A stretch of DNA of 64,000 nt. Origin: Forficula auricularia (lineage: Eukaryota; Arthropoda; Insecta; Dermaptera; Forficulidae). Below the pieces are notes generated by a model. It saw only the letters and a program-made list of their open reading frames with translations, had not been told where the DNA came from and made no database searches. The stretch covers positions 930,001-994,000 of the forward strand of contig JALMQS010000278.1 in NCBI GenBank assembly GCA_024734495.1, in the 5' to 3' direction. Shown here in pieces: positions 35,728 through 46,922 of the stretch (the stretch's first letter is position 1; each line of letters starts with the position of its first letter). Position numbers and translations under genes: made by a program.

Positions 35728-35751
35728 ACCTATTTAAATATATATATATAT

Positions 35752-36345
35752 ATATACGAGCTTTTCGTGCGTGCCTTCGGCACGCCCTCGAAGCTCGACC
35801 CTCCGGGCTGGTGCCTTGGCGGGCAGCGTCTCGGTCCAAAAATTTTATTCCTCTTAAAAAACCACACTCCAAATGTATACCCGTAAGCTACCGAAAATAC
35901 ATCGTCTCTTAAAAGTTTCGCTTCTTTAATTTTTGAGTGGAGGGGGGGGAGGAACAATTATGAATATATTTAGATTTAAAATTTAAATTTAAATTTCATT
36001 TTTCTTTTCAAAACAAAAATAATGAAATGATTTATGAACTGCAAAAAATTGGCAGGCTCAATCATGGAAATTATTCAAATTTACGCAATTCAATTAATTA
36101 CAAAAAATATATTTAATGTTTCTTAATTTAAAATGAATTGGAGTCTTTCATTTCAAAATTACAATTATATTTCAAATTTGCCTGGTTAATGAAAATCGAT
36201 TGGAGCCATCAGTTTAAAATCCGAGCTGACAATTATATTTCAAATTTGCCTCGTTAATTAATATACATTTAATGTTTCTTAATTTAAAATCTATCGGTGT
36301 TTTTTCATTTTCATTCGAGTTCAAATGAATACAATATTATCTCGA
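35752..36345 (-). mobile_element. Family F, minus copy with 3' hairpin (Helitron-like)
   Basis: On the minus strand the end reads GGACCGAGACGCTGCCCGCC, then a hairpin CGTGCC-GAA-GGCACG (about 35784-35770), then AAAAGCTCGT next to a (TA)n tract. A hairpin about ten bases from the end with CTCG|T is close to, but not exactly, the Helitron CTRR|T rule. The interior matches 31563-32260 and 15995-16200. Confidence 0.5.
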
Positions 36346-36404
36346 CACAGTCTAAATCAAAAATATATAGTTTTAGTAACAGAAATCAAAATATAATTAT
36401 TAAT

Positions 36405-36480
36405 GTTTCAATGGCGTAATGGCTAGAGCTAATGCCCTTAGTTCAAGAGTTCGTCGGTTCGATTCTAGGCAAGACGGTAA
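36405..36480 (+). mobile_element. tRNA-like sequence, SINE head
   Basis: TGGCGTAATGGCTAGAGC (box A-like) and GGTTCGATTCTAG (box B) with tRNA spacing. An acceptor stem does not pair, so a functional tRNA is unlikely. Confidence 0.5.
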
Positions 36481-36547
36481 TTTTTTTAGAGAAATTTCTC
36501 TAAGCGTTGTTACAAATTAATCTAGACAAATATATATAGATATAATT

Positions 36548-37035
36548 TACTTGTTAGAGACTATAGTTTCAAAGGATTGGGCTTCATCTTCAATTTTTTT
36601 AATTAAAAATATTTTATCTGTTCTTTCCCATGGACATAACTACACGAATGGATGCAAATTCGTTTTGTTAGTAAGCTTGTTAACTTTTAAATAAATACGG
36701 ACTTACTCACATATAATGAATTTGCGTCCATTTCATACAATAAGTGGGAGATAAATTTAACCTAATTTATCGCGCGGAGAATTTACCACTGCTCGAAGCC
36801 CCTAAAACCTTAGTAAATTGGATATTGAATTCTATCTAAGTTTCTGAGATTGGCTCGTGATCCCGGCTTCTTTTCCTTCTACTCTGTTCTTTTCACGATG
36901 GAGGGCCAGCCCATACAGGCTCTCTAGGGGATCCACCTTCTGGTGTATCTCCTTCTCATATCAATATCATTAAAAAAAAAAAAAATACTTGCGTCCAAAA
37001 GAACAGATAAAATATTTCTAATTAAAAAAAAAGTG
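36548..37035. mobile_element. Degenerate Penelope-type module split by a LINE end
   Basis: At 36553-36630 the minus strand carries GAAACTATAGTC preceded by TTGAAGATGAAG, a decayed hammerhead core (36557-36595), then AATTAAAAATATTTTATCTG. The inverse of this last stretch recurs at 37005-37025 (AACAGATAAAATATTT) on the plus strand. Between the arms lies a LINE 3' end (36855-36985), so the palindrome was probably interrupted by it. Confidence 0.45.
36855..36985 (+). mobile_element. LINE 3' UTR with poly-A
   Basis: TTCTTTTCACGATGGAGGGC, CCACCTTCTGGTGTATCTCC and an A-rich tail at 36971-36986, the same UTR layout as at 9560-9660. Confidence 0.7.
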
Positions 37036-37372
37036 AAAGCCAAAAGCATGATGTACTCCTTCTAGCCTATATCGAGCTTAAGTTTCGAATTTCGTAGCTC
37101 TGAGACTTACGATTACGAGACGCAAGGAGTACATACGTGCATATGCACTGACCAATGGATTTCTGGTCACTTTCTGGCCACAATATCTGGTTTTATGTCC
37201 TAAATTCGGTTTCAACCTATTAAGGGCGCCTAGAAGTCACCTAGTGAATTTAATTTTTTCCAACTCTGAGATAGAAGTTCTCAAAGTGGCAGGACCCCGG
37301 GAGGTGATCGCAATACTTCACATTATATTCGATATTATTACATGATTTAGAATATATTATGTGAAAGTATAA
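37036..37372. other. Unassigned repeat-like sequence
   Basis: Balanced composition; ends with GGGAGGTGATCGCAATACTTCAC, a weak echo of the CGATTACAATACTT end module of elements A and B. Confidence 0.35.
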
Positions 37373-38462
37373 GCTGACGTGTTCTGATGTGGCCATCCAT
37401 TTGAATTTACCATAGAACCTGGCCCCTCACTTATATTTAATATTTAATAAAATTATTTATAATCAGGTAGGGGAGGGAGGTTAGTTTTTGCATTTTTAGA
37501 CTTTTGGGATACCACTGATTATGTTACAAAATTTGGTTGAGTTTGGTCAAATGGCCAAGATTTTAATTTTTTGACCCTGCACCCCTCCTCCCACCATTTT
37601 GGGCGGTTAGTTTTTGAATTTTTAGACTTCTGGGGTCCCAATGATTATGTATACAAAATTTGGTTGAGTTTGGTAAATGGGCAAGATTTTAATTTTTTGC
37701 CCCATTTTGAGCGGTTAGTTTTTGCATTTTTAGTCTTCTGGGGCCCTAATGATTATGCGTAGAAAATTTTGGTTGAGTTTGGTCAAATGGACTAGATATT
37801 AATTTTTTGACCCAGCAACCCCCCCCCTTCGGGCGGTTAGTTTTTGCATTTTTAGACTTCTGGGGTCCCACTGATTATGTATGGAAAATTTGGTTGAGTT
37901 TGGTAAATGGTCAAGAATTTAATTTTTTGACACTATACCCCCCTCCCATTTTGGGCGGTTAGTTTTTGTATTTTTAGACTTCTGGGGTCCCATTGATTAT
38001 GTATACAAAATTTGGTTGAGTTTGGTCAAATGGCCTAGATTTTTAATTTTTAACTCCCCTCCACCCCCCTTAATTTTGGGTCGATATGCACCAAAATCTA
38101 ATCAGCTCTTAATCTCAATGGACCGAAAATACGTGTGAAATTTGGTTTCGATATTCACACTAGTTTTTTAGTTAGCTCGTCCACAAAATTTGGTAACGCA
38201 CAGACTAACTAACAGACAACCAACCAGACAACCAGACTAACAGACATTTTGACAAAACAATTATTATCTCGAAAAATATAATTTTTTCGATATTCACTTA
38301 TTAAAGCTTTTTTGTAGAGCGAAATGCCATGGTTTCGCTCAATTTTTTTAATCAAAATAGTTTCAGCCGTTTTTGAGATATTTCGAAAAAAAGATGGAAA
38401 AAAAAACACTTTTTTCATGCACGATTACAATACTTGACCATACCCTGTATGGTAAAGTAAAA
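37373..38462 (+). mobile_element. Element A, copy 2
   Basis: Same start, end hairpin and body as copy 1, with five tandem ~115-120-bp units (GGGCGGTTAGTTTTTG...) between 37475 and 38050. Reading frames in it are shared between copies because the DNA is conserved; no homology suggests a protein. Confidence 0.8.
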
Positions 38463-38538
38463 ATTAAAAAAATGTAATTTTAAAATTCAATTATCTACAT
38501 ACAATGTGAAAATTTTAATATTTTCTTGATGATTTTAC

Positions 38539-38733
38539 CTTTGACACAGGTGGGTGTTTCGGGCAGGGACCAGTGCCGGTTGGCCTGGCAGGTGAGGAGT
38601 GCAGGGCCAGAGACGAGGAATCCCCTCTCACAATGGACCACGCAGTGCTCGCCGACGTATGTCTTGCCGCGAGTACACGACTCAGGAATGACACGACCAT
38701 GTTCAGGAGACACAAGGCGAGGGCAGGCCACGG
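38539..38733 (-). CDS. Internal exon: second sushi (CCP) domain of the same gene
   Basis: A 195-nt (65-codon) exon with acceptor GTGTTGCAG and donor AAAG followed by GTAAAA, phase 1 at both ends, so it can splice in frame to the exon at 56273-56623. It encodes exactly one CCP module: six cysteines at residues 4, 20, 31, 35, 49 and 63, Trp at 55, and the CERGF motif at 35-39. Like the CCP in the previous exon it has one cysteine pair more than the minimal four-cysteine sushi domain. It is clearly GC-richer than its surroundings, and third positions are mostly G or C. The intron separating it from the EGF-CCP exon would be about 17.5 kb and is filled with transposable elements. Membership in one transcript is inferred from strand, phase and domain type; no transcript evidence is available here. 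Confidence 0.9.
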
Positions 38734-38987
38734 CTGCAACACGTCAATTATTACCATATAAATAGAAGATACAGAAGAAAAGCAAGAAATTGCTTGTAGG
38801 GAGTATGTCACTGCGCGAATATGATTATATTATAGATATTTATTTCTTTTGAAAAGAATATAATAAGTATGAGGAACATTGCAAATAAAATCGTTCTTGA
38901 AAGAGTGGAAGCTCTTACCTATACATATTCAGATAAAGTAATACACAAATAAATAAAACCTTTTTTTTTATTTTAATATTTAAAAGA

Positions 38988-39045
38988 TTAAATTGAAAGT
39001 TTGTGTGCCGAGGGTAGAAGAAGACACACCTTTTTATTGCCTCCT
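38988..39045. mobile_element. Tiny deletion derivative of the Penelope-type module
   Basis: AATTGAAAGTTTGTGTGCCG is joined directly to AAGAAGACACACC and TTTTTATTGCCTCC, bringing the outer end and the inverse of the module together with the interior lost. Confidence 0.4.
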
Positions 39046-39246
39046 AGAATTTAAAATATCATAGGTATAGAATTAAATGATTTGATTAGAATAGTTAGAA
39101 ACATGATATAGATGTAACTACCTCGCTACTCCGTAGGCTCAGTCTGAATTGAATTTGCTCCAAAATTAAAAAAAAAAAAATAATAATAATATAATAAGAG
39201 ATTGAGTGTGAATAGTGGAGCGGTACATGAGTCATTAATGTAATAA

Positions 39247-40417
39247 TAACACTGTTCGACAAAAATTAAACAAAAATATATCCTCGTAAACCTAACAATG
39301 GATTCCACCAGTAGAGTTTTATACGCTGATTATCATGCAATTTCCCGATTTTTTACAACACGTCGGAGTTTTGAGATATTATCGATCAAAACGACGAAAA
39401 AGCCATTTTGACCTATTTTCGAGTCCCATTAAATATTAAACAGCAATATTTGAAATCAAAATATTTTGTTGACGTAATAGAAAACAGCTTTCTCTTTGAT
39501 TTTCAAATTACCACTTGTTTTTAGCTCAATTAGATCTTGAGTTATAACTAAAAAACTAAAACCTTATGTTTTTATCTATGTTTATTATTCTTTATAATCA
39601 CGAAGTTTTAGTTTTTTAGTTATGACTCGAGTTTAAATTGAGCTAAAAACAAGATGTAATTTGAAAATCAAAGAAGAAGTTGTTTTCTATTACGTCAACA
39701 AAATATTTTGATTTCAAATATTGCTGTTTAATGTAGTTTTTTCACAAATGCAAAAAATCACAAAGTCTTTGAAACATGGAATATTAGTCATTAAAAGCAT
39801 AATACACATACTGTTAAAATTTGAAGACGATTTACCTCGCCAAACATGAAATCATTGCAATTAAAAATGACATTTTTAACATATGGGTAGATAGGGAAAG
39901 GGTGGGGATATGATGATTATTTTATTTTTTTTCATTGAAGGACTTTCACCATCTTGATGAAAAACTAATATTTGTTAGAATAATATATTCGGAGTAACTT
40001 AAAAAATATTGAAATTATTTACCAAGTAGTTTTGATAAAAAACAAACATATTTGGGCGATTATTTTTAGTGGAGGGGATATAAGCACAATGGCTTGGAAA
40101 CGATCCGGCAAGTATGTGTGTATCTATATAGAGATTTCGTAGTTTGAGTGGACAGTCACGTTAAAAAAAAACCTTAAAATTTTAGTTCCGTCCATATTTA
40201 TAGAGTGGTTACGAGGCAAAACTTTTTGTGTGGATTGTCGTGAAAGAACCTCCTTAATATCTAATGAGACTCGAAAATAGGTCAAAATGGCATTTTTCGT
40301 CATATCTCAAAACTCGGACGTGTTGAAAAAATCGGGAAATTGCATGATAATTAGCGTAGAAAACTTTACTGGAATCCATTGTTAGGTTTACGGGAAGACA
40401 TTTTTGTTGAGTACTAT
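39247..40417. mobile_element. Fold-back element, copy 1, right arm interrupted
   Basis: The left arm (ACTGTTCGACAAAAATTAAA ... TCAATTAGATCTTGAG) and right arm (AATTGAGCTAAAAACAAG ... TTTACGGGAAGACATTTTTG) are inverses. The right arm is split by about 520 bp of unrelated sequence (39735-40257). The same element is complete at 41696-42352. Confidence 0.75.
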
Positions 40418-40666
40418 AATTGTTTCCTTTCAACCAAGGCTAGAAAATCCTTTTTTTTATGTAAATTTTTTTGTACTCTAGTACCCACCTATACGATAAC
40501 GAGACATTAGGCGTAGTTATAAATTATAAGTATTTCATGAAAAATTGTAAAATTACACCAATAGCATATCAAAATATATTTAAAATAAGTAGGCTTTTCC
40601 AAATAGAGCAGAACAAAAGTTTTTAAAGATGGACACTTCTCTCTGGTCATACACCTTATATGGAAG

Positions 40667-40826
40667 CAAGGGGTGAACCGCGATTGGAATTAGGTGTACA
40701 CGTTTTTAGAATTATTTTGAAATTTATTAGGATAATGCCCCTTCATCTATTGTCTTCTATGTACTTGGAAATGAAAGTGGAAGTGGAATTAGGTCTACAC
40801 GATATTAGGTTGCGGTTCACCTCTCG
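40667..40826 (+). mobile_element. MITE family C, copy 3
   Basis: Inverted ends as in the other copies, with a perfect 8-bp target duplication TATGGAAG on both sides (40659-40666 and 40827-40834). Interior: GAATTAGGTGTACACG, ATGAAAGTGGAAGTGGAATT. Confidence 0.85.
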
Positions 40827-41097
40827 TATGGAAGTATATACATATTATACCAGGTGTATGCATATGAAATGAGCCTTTTACGATAGATGGTAGTATAGGT
40901 TATGTTTATTTTGAACGCAATTTATTTTATCACATAACTCTAGAGACTGAAATCTAAATAGACGTCTACACCCAAAGCCTATGCTACCAAACAATGGCGA
41001 ATCATTCGAAAATATTGAGAAACAAAAGCAATATAGCTATTTTATCAAAATCAATTTTCACTGGTTCATAAAACACAAATAATCCAGAATTTTCTTT

Positions 41098-41122
41098 CTT
41101 TACTTTACTTTTTTTTTTTTTT
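41098..41122. repeat. T-rich tract
   Basis: Runs of T within unassigned sequence 40835-41695, which otherwise shows nothing. Confidence 0.6.
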
Positions 41123-41695
41123 TGAAAAACAATATATAAAAAAAATATGAAAACCACTTTGGTTTCCTTTGTTTGTTCTGTGCTGGGAATTTATTTATTT
41201 TGACTAGATAATTTTTCCCCGAATCCGACTTCTTTTCAACACTTTTCAACCTTTTTGTTAGATAGACGCCTTTTTTTCCCCATTCTCTTCCTCATTCTTT
41301 ATCATCACTCTCCCTATCTAATATTGTTCCTGTTCCTTTATATCCCTCAACTTTTCAAGAAGTCCATATTTCATCTTCTTTCTTATTCACCTATAATTAG
41401 CTAAACTCTTGAGAAAGAAAGTAATTGAATATAGACAAGTATTATATCTCCGCTTTCATCCGGAAATTCCTTTTGAATCGATATAAAAAATGGATTAAAT
41501 TATTTATAAAAGAAAAAAATCAATCGATTATTAAAAAACTAAACTTTTTTCAGTTAAAATGAAACAGTTTCATCTTTAGATGAAGATTTAACAAATGAGC
41601 TTATTTTTAAAACAAGACAAAAATTATGTACGTAAATATATCGTATATTTTTTAGCGTTATTGTATGTTTTAAATTTATAATTTTTCTAATAAAT

Positions 41696-42352
41696 AACAA
41701 TGTTCGACAAAAATTAAACAAAAATTCCTTCCGGTAAACCTAACAATGGATTCCAGTAAAGTTTTATACGCTGATTATCATGTAATTTCCCGATTTTTTA
41801 CAACACGTCAGAGTTTTGAGATATTATCGGTCAAAATGACGAAAAAGGCCATTTTGACCTATTTTCGAGTCACATTAAATATTAAACAGAAATATTTGAA
41901 ATCAAAATATTTTGCAGAAGTAATAGAAAACTGCTTCTTCTTTGATTTTCAGATTATCATTCGAATTTAGCTCAATTAGAATTCGAGTTATAACTACACA
42001 CCATATGTTTTTATCTATGTTTATTATTCTTTATAATCTATAATCTTGTAGTTTTAGTTTTTTATTATCACTCGAGTTTTAATTGAGCTAAAAACAAGTG
42101 GTAATTTTGAAAATCAAAGAGGAAGCTGTTTTCTATTAGGTCAACAAAATATTTTGAATTCAAAAATTGCTGTTTAACATTTAATGGGATTCCAATATAG
42201 GCCAAAATAGCATTTTTTGGCGTTTTGGCCGATAATATCTCAAAACTCTGACGTGTTGTAAAAAATTGGGAAATTGTATAATAATCAGCGTATAAAACTT
42301 TACTGGAATCCATTGTTAAGTTTACGGGGAGAAATTTTTGTCTAAGAGTGTA
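41696..42352. mobile_element. Fold-back element, copy 2, ~290-bp arms
   Basis: Inverted arms meet around TTTATCTATGTTTATTATTC near 42015. Because the arms are inverse, the same ~75-codon frame (starting MDSSKVLYADY) is open on the plus strand of the left arm and on the minus strand of the right arm. No protein homology is recognised. TIRs start near TGTTCGACAAAAATT / ATTTTTGTCTAAGAG. Confidence 0.8.
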
Positions 42353-42887
42353 ATTACTAAATTTAGGTTGCCCAAACATCCATAAAATTGAAAATTTTCT
42401 TCTTTTAATAGAGAATGGCAGGGAATAATTAATGAATGAAATTGCCTAAGTCTGATTAATGTATCTTCTTTGACATCCGAGATGAATCCAGGCTTGTATG
42501 GATATATAATGAATGATAATGATTAATATTAATACAATTTTTTGTCTTCTTGTAATTTTTAAAAATACCATAGTTTTTTGTTAAGGGAGAATGGTGTAAC
42601 ATATATTGGTATTTGTGTATTTATGTTTATGTAAATAAGTGTAGTTGACAGATTATAGCACGTTGAATTTGTAAATAGTGTCTACTAATTTTAATCTCAT
42701 CGGGGGAAAAGAAGACCTCCATAGATATTAATATTATGTAGATGTACATAGTTTAATAACAAATATTGAATACATATATTTTTTATTTTTAAAGTAATTT
42801 TTTACATTTTAATTTTTTTAAGTATTCAATTAAGTCAATTTTCTTAAATTATATTACCTACTATATAATATAAATATTAGCTCAATC

Positions 42888-43052
42888 CGAGGGGTGAACT
42901 GCTATTGGAATTATGTATACACGTCTTTGGATTTATATGGAATTATTTTGGAATTCATTTGATAATGGCGCTTCATCTATTGTCTTCTACTTGGAAATGA
43001 AAGTGAAAGTGGAAGTAGGTGCACACGATATTAGGTCGCAGTTCACCCCTCG
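42888..43052 (+). mobile_element. MITE family C, copy 4
   Basis: CGAGGGGTGAACTGC ... GCAGTTCACCCCTCG, with the perfect 8-bp target duplication GCTCAATC (42880-42887 and 43053-43060). An 8-bp duplication with short inverted ends suggests mobilisation by a hAT- or similar transposase. Confidence 0.85.
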
Positions 43053-43060
43053 GCTCAATC

Positions 43061-46000
43061 TATACCTATGGTAAATTTCGATAATTAATTAAAGTTCTTC
43101 CGTGTGTTTTAGAGATGGATTTCATGTTCTTTAAAAAAGGCCTTTTATAATTTTGAAAGCCTTGATAAATATTGAAGACTATGGAATTTTTTCTGATAGT
43201 ATCGAAGTTTTTAGTTTATCAGGGATAAATCAAAAGTTTATTATTCTTAATTTAAATGTTTTTATTTACTTTTGATAGTAGTTTGCAATGCCTTAGCTTT
43301 ATCTTTATTTTAATATAAATGTTTAACATAATTATCTCACAGGATTTTATGTAAAGATGAATTTAATTCCTGATAATGATGGAAGTAGTTAGGTGACAAT
43401 AAATTCTAGTAATAGTAAATTATGTTCTGACTAAAATTCTATTAAATACCAATCTAAATAATTATAAGAAAAAACAATGCCTGAAATGGTAAATAATTAT
43501 TTTCTGCTGAAGTGAAGATAAATACAAAACCTTCGAAAATATTGTCTTAAATAAAATAAATAAAAACAATTAGAAAGAGAGAGAGAGATAGCAACAATCT
43601 TTAACTTATTTCCATTTATTTCATATGTTTTCTTTTGGGTAATTCGTGTTAATTTTTTGATTAATTTTCTTTTCAAGCCAAATTTGATGGTCATATAGTG
43701 AAGGTAAAGAATGGTAATGAAACATTAAATAAGAAAGAGGATGACAAAATGATATTTTTATTAGTATCTATAATGAATTGGATATACTTATTTAAATAAT
43801 CTGATTTTGAAGTCTTAGAAAATTTATATACAGCTTTAACTTACAAGATCATAAATATAATAAGTAAAAGATGTATTCGCGTAAGATAAATAAAATATAA
43901 AACATATACCGTGAGCCTGGAGAAATATGAAGTGTAGTATTTCAGTTTCCTACTCTTAAATAAAACTGAAATAGATTTATCAACATCATCAAGGCTATCA
44001 AATTTCAGAGTTGTGTTGCGGACCGGAAACCCCACGACCAGCACCCACTATATATCCTCCTTTCCCTTGGCTACAGAAGGACTGGGAATTCTACCGGTAC
44101 TCCCTTTGGCCCTGTTGGTTGAAATTGTACTTTTATAGTAAATTCAAATACGTTGATAACCCAATCAATTACACTCTTTCTCTATTAGCGAAAGATTAGT
44201 ATGTTCGACAGGATTTTGAAATGTATTTAGAGTCCAAATATAAGAAAACTAGGTTATTTTGAAAAATATTATTAGAAAAAATATAATAATACGGTGATTG
44301 TCGGGAACACACAGTAGAAGTGAAACATCGATATAAAATAAAATTACATGACATTTTGAGAATACTCATACATTTTTCTGGTTTATTCTAAATCGATTTA
44401 TGATATTTTTTAAGAATCAGATAAAGAAATTAAAATTTGTGAATCTCTATTTCTCAAAATGATGTGAGACCAACAATTCTGAGATTCTAAAAATTCCAAA
44501 AGTTAATTTGTACAATTCAATGTAAATCACTCTAAATATTTATATTCTTAGAATTTGAATATAGGTATAATTGGGATTCACAGCTTTTCGATTTTTTCTG
44601 AATTCAATAATAATTTCTTCAATTGGACTGCAAAAAAATACAAAAGCATGGAATCAGCTTTTATTCCGATTAAAAAAATAAAAAAAAAATTATTTCATCT
44701 GGTTTCTTCCTCAGCATTATTCGAAGAGAGAAATAGAATGGGAAGTAGTTGGATAAAACATTAAAATAAATGAAGATTCATTTTATAAATTTGCAAGATA
44801 TAATAAATATAAGGATAAGGGTTTAAGGGATTAACTTTTGCTAACAATTTGCAACCCTCTTTTCTTTCTCTTATTTCCTTCTTTATTTATAGATAGTATT
44901 TGCCTCATTACTTCTGTTTATCATATAAACCATTTATAATTTAAACTTGAGGAAATTCCTATAGAATATTTAATATTCATTACTTTTTCTCCTATAAATT
45001 ATAATTATCTATTTTTGATAATTTAAATATTTTCATTATTTTCATTCTCTCTTTCAAAGAATTACCAACTGATGATAATAAAAAGATGTAGTGATATATG
45101 GGTGAGAATAAAAGTTACCATTGTGCTATCAAAATGATTATTAAAAGTGGCCACCAAATAATTATAGACTTATTTCTCTTTTATAAATAGAAAGGATTTC
45201 TGACCATAAGAGATCGATTTGTTTTCTTACTAAAACAAAACAACTTTATAAGAATCTTAATATATCTATAAGCTATCGAATTGTTAAATCTTAAGAGCTA
45301 AGTCTTATATGACATTTATAGATATAAGACTATTAGGACTCTAGAACAGTTTGTGTAGTTCAGTCGTGTCTCTTAAATATCAGTGATGGAATTAGAGTTT
45401 TTTAAATGAGAATTTTATAAACTTTCTACTAATTTATGATTGGTCGAATTGCCGTTCGGGTCTATTTTCGGGTTCTATCATAAATTTAATTATTTATTTG
45501 TTAATTAATAAAATTATATTTAAAATATTTTCATAGAATGATTAAAATAAATAAATAAATAAAGTATTATTCTTAGCAATAATACAAACAAAAACTGTGT
45601 TTATATTTAATATTTTTGATCAGACAGAAATATTATAAATATAATAAATTTATTTATAAGATTGGATCTGAGAATTTTATTTATATTAATTTATTTATTT
45701 ATCTATAATAAATTTACACTAAAGATACATACATATATGGTATAATTTCATTGAGCATGAACGTCATAACAAAGTAAATTTGACATGATCTTGAAATTAA
45801 GACTGAATAATAAGACATAATTAAATGGCCTAGTCTGTATTTACTTTTCCCAATCAGAAATTTATGTTAAAGTCAGGGAAATGGCAACCATTTATTATCG
45901 ATCCTTAATTAAAACATCCCTAACTGAAATCGGTGAATGCTCAAGGAGAAAAGGCTCTGCTAGAATTTTTTGCAAAGTCTCTTTTGTTAAAAATTGAGGA

Positions 46001-46291
46001 CACTTAATTTTTTTAGACAAATTAACTTTTTTTATACATTAGTTTTAATTTTTCTTCGAAGTAATTGTACCGTAAAAAATTGTTTTTGTTTTCCTTAAAT
46101 TCAGAGGGGGTCTGATTAATAATTTGAATATTTGAAATAATTTCATTTTCTCTTGGCTAAGACCTTTTAAAAGAATAAGATAATAAAAGAAAAAAATTAT
46201 TTTAAAATTTTTAAGGAACTTAGTATGGGTTCCAGAGGAAAATTTTTAAATAAGAGGTAATTAGAATAATAGGTAGGTTGTTATTTATGTT
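43061..46291. other. Long unassigned stretch
   Basis: AT-rich intron. The only contrast is 43980-44140 (TTGCGGACCGGAAACCCCAC), of balanced composition, open on both strands for about 60 codons but without a recognised domain. From 44800 to 46290 nothing is seen. Confidence 0.4.
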
Positions 46292-46351
46292 GAAGGAGAC
46301 AATAAAAGAGTGTGTCCTCTGCTGGAATTACAAATTTTATTTATTTATAAC

Positions 46352-46390
46352 GAGACTATAGTTTCGAGGGCTTTGTCCTCTTCATCAGTC
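46352..46390 (-). ncRNA. Hammerhead ribozyme, type I (Penelope-type)
   Basis: Read on the minus strand: CTGATGA (46388-46382), a stem II hairpin GAGG/CCTC, GAAA, then CTATAGTC. The GTC cleavage triplet is at 46356-46354. Stem III is only AC/GU closing a UAUA loop. Stem I can form AG/UC plus an internal loop and UUGUAA/UUAUAA. All invariant core positions (CUGANGA, GAAA, NUH) are present. Confidence 0.8.
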
Positions 46391-46538
46391 TATTACAATG
46401 TATTCACAGGAATTAATTTATGAATGAAATGTTAACATCTTTCATGTGGTTAGGTTAGAAATTACACAGGGTGGGCAAGTTAAGAATTGACATTTATAAT
46501 TGTTTTTTTATTTTGACTGTAGTTGGCGTTCGTGAAGT

Positions 46539-46922
46539 TTATATTTTAGCAGCTATTTTTAAAATAAAGCTTTCGGGAATTTCTATTTTACGATTTAAGA
46601 ATTTTATTGGTGAATTATTGTATGATTTTAAAATTTCTAACGATTCGAAAATACTAATTTTTAAGGGATCTAATTCTGATCTAATTAATTTAATATTTGA
46701 TTCATCTGGAAAACAATGTTTCTCGGAGGTTAAATGGTCTGCAAATGCACTATGCCCTGAACCCCTTTTAAAAACCCTTTTGTGTTCCGAAATGCGCGTG
46801 TTTAAATTTCGTTCTGTTTTTCCTATATAGGTCGAATCACATTCTCCACATGTTATGGAATAGACACCTTTTTTGTCCATTTTTTTGAATTTTGTCTTTC
46901 TTATTATTGCTAATATCATCAT
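46539..46922 (-). CDS. GIY-YIG endonuclease domain of a Penelope-like element
   Basis: An intact 127-codon frame starting ATGATG. Residues 19-23 are GVYSI (the GIY strand) and 32-34 are YIG in the context TYIGKTERNL. R43 and the following SEH are the expected catalytic Arg and conserved His region. C25 and C28 (CGEC), together with H47, fit the Cys-Cys-His finger typical of Penelope-type GIY-YIG nucleases, which bacterial and UvrC types lack. The C-terminal half has charged and hydrophobic segments (ISIFESLEIL, with a Glu where the metal-binding Glu is expected) and ends KIAAKI. The autonomous protein would have the reverse transcriptase before this domain; here none precedes it, so the frame is either a remnant or a stand-alone nuclease. 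It has no frameshift or stop, suggesting a young copy. It would nick target DNA in the nucleus. Confidence 0.85.
   Translation of the reverse strand: MMILAIIRKTKFKKMDKKGVYSITCGECDSTYIGKTERNLNTRISEHKRVFKRGSGHSAFADHLTSEKHCFPDESNIKLIRSELDPLKISIFESLEILKSYNNSPIKFLNRKIEIPESFILKIAAKI

Noticed and set aside
35655..35957. Four overlapping frames on both strands
   Set aside because: All come from the 3' end of family F plus a TA run; no protein family.
36405..36480. Functional tRNA gene
   Set aside because: Boxes A and B are present but the acceptor stem does not pair; the same holds at 15.85, 17.25, 57.4 and 62.25 kb, which are SINE heads.
38209..38418. Frame shared with 50468-50695 (begins MKKVFFF), possible conserved small protein
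   Set aside because: Both lie in the conserved non-coding body of element A; similarity is at DNA level, and the frame is broken in the first copy near 19.6 kb.
38515..38811. Overlapping frames on both strands over the CCP exon
   Set aside because: Shadows of the real exon; only one frame gives the six-cysteine sushi pattern with correct splice sites.
44011..44199. Exon of the host gene
   Set aside because: Balanced composition but no cysteine pattern or convincing splice pair in the minus-strand frames.
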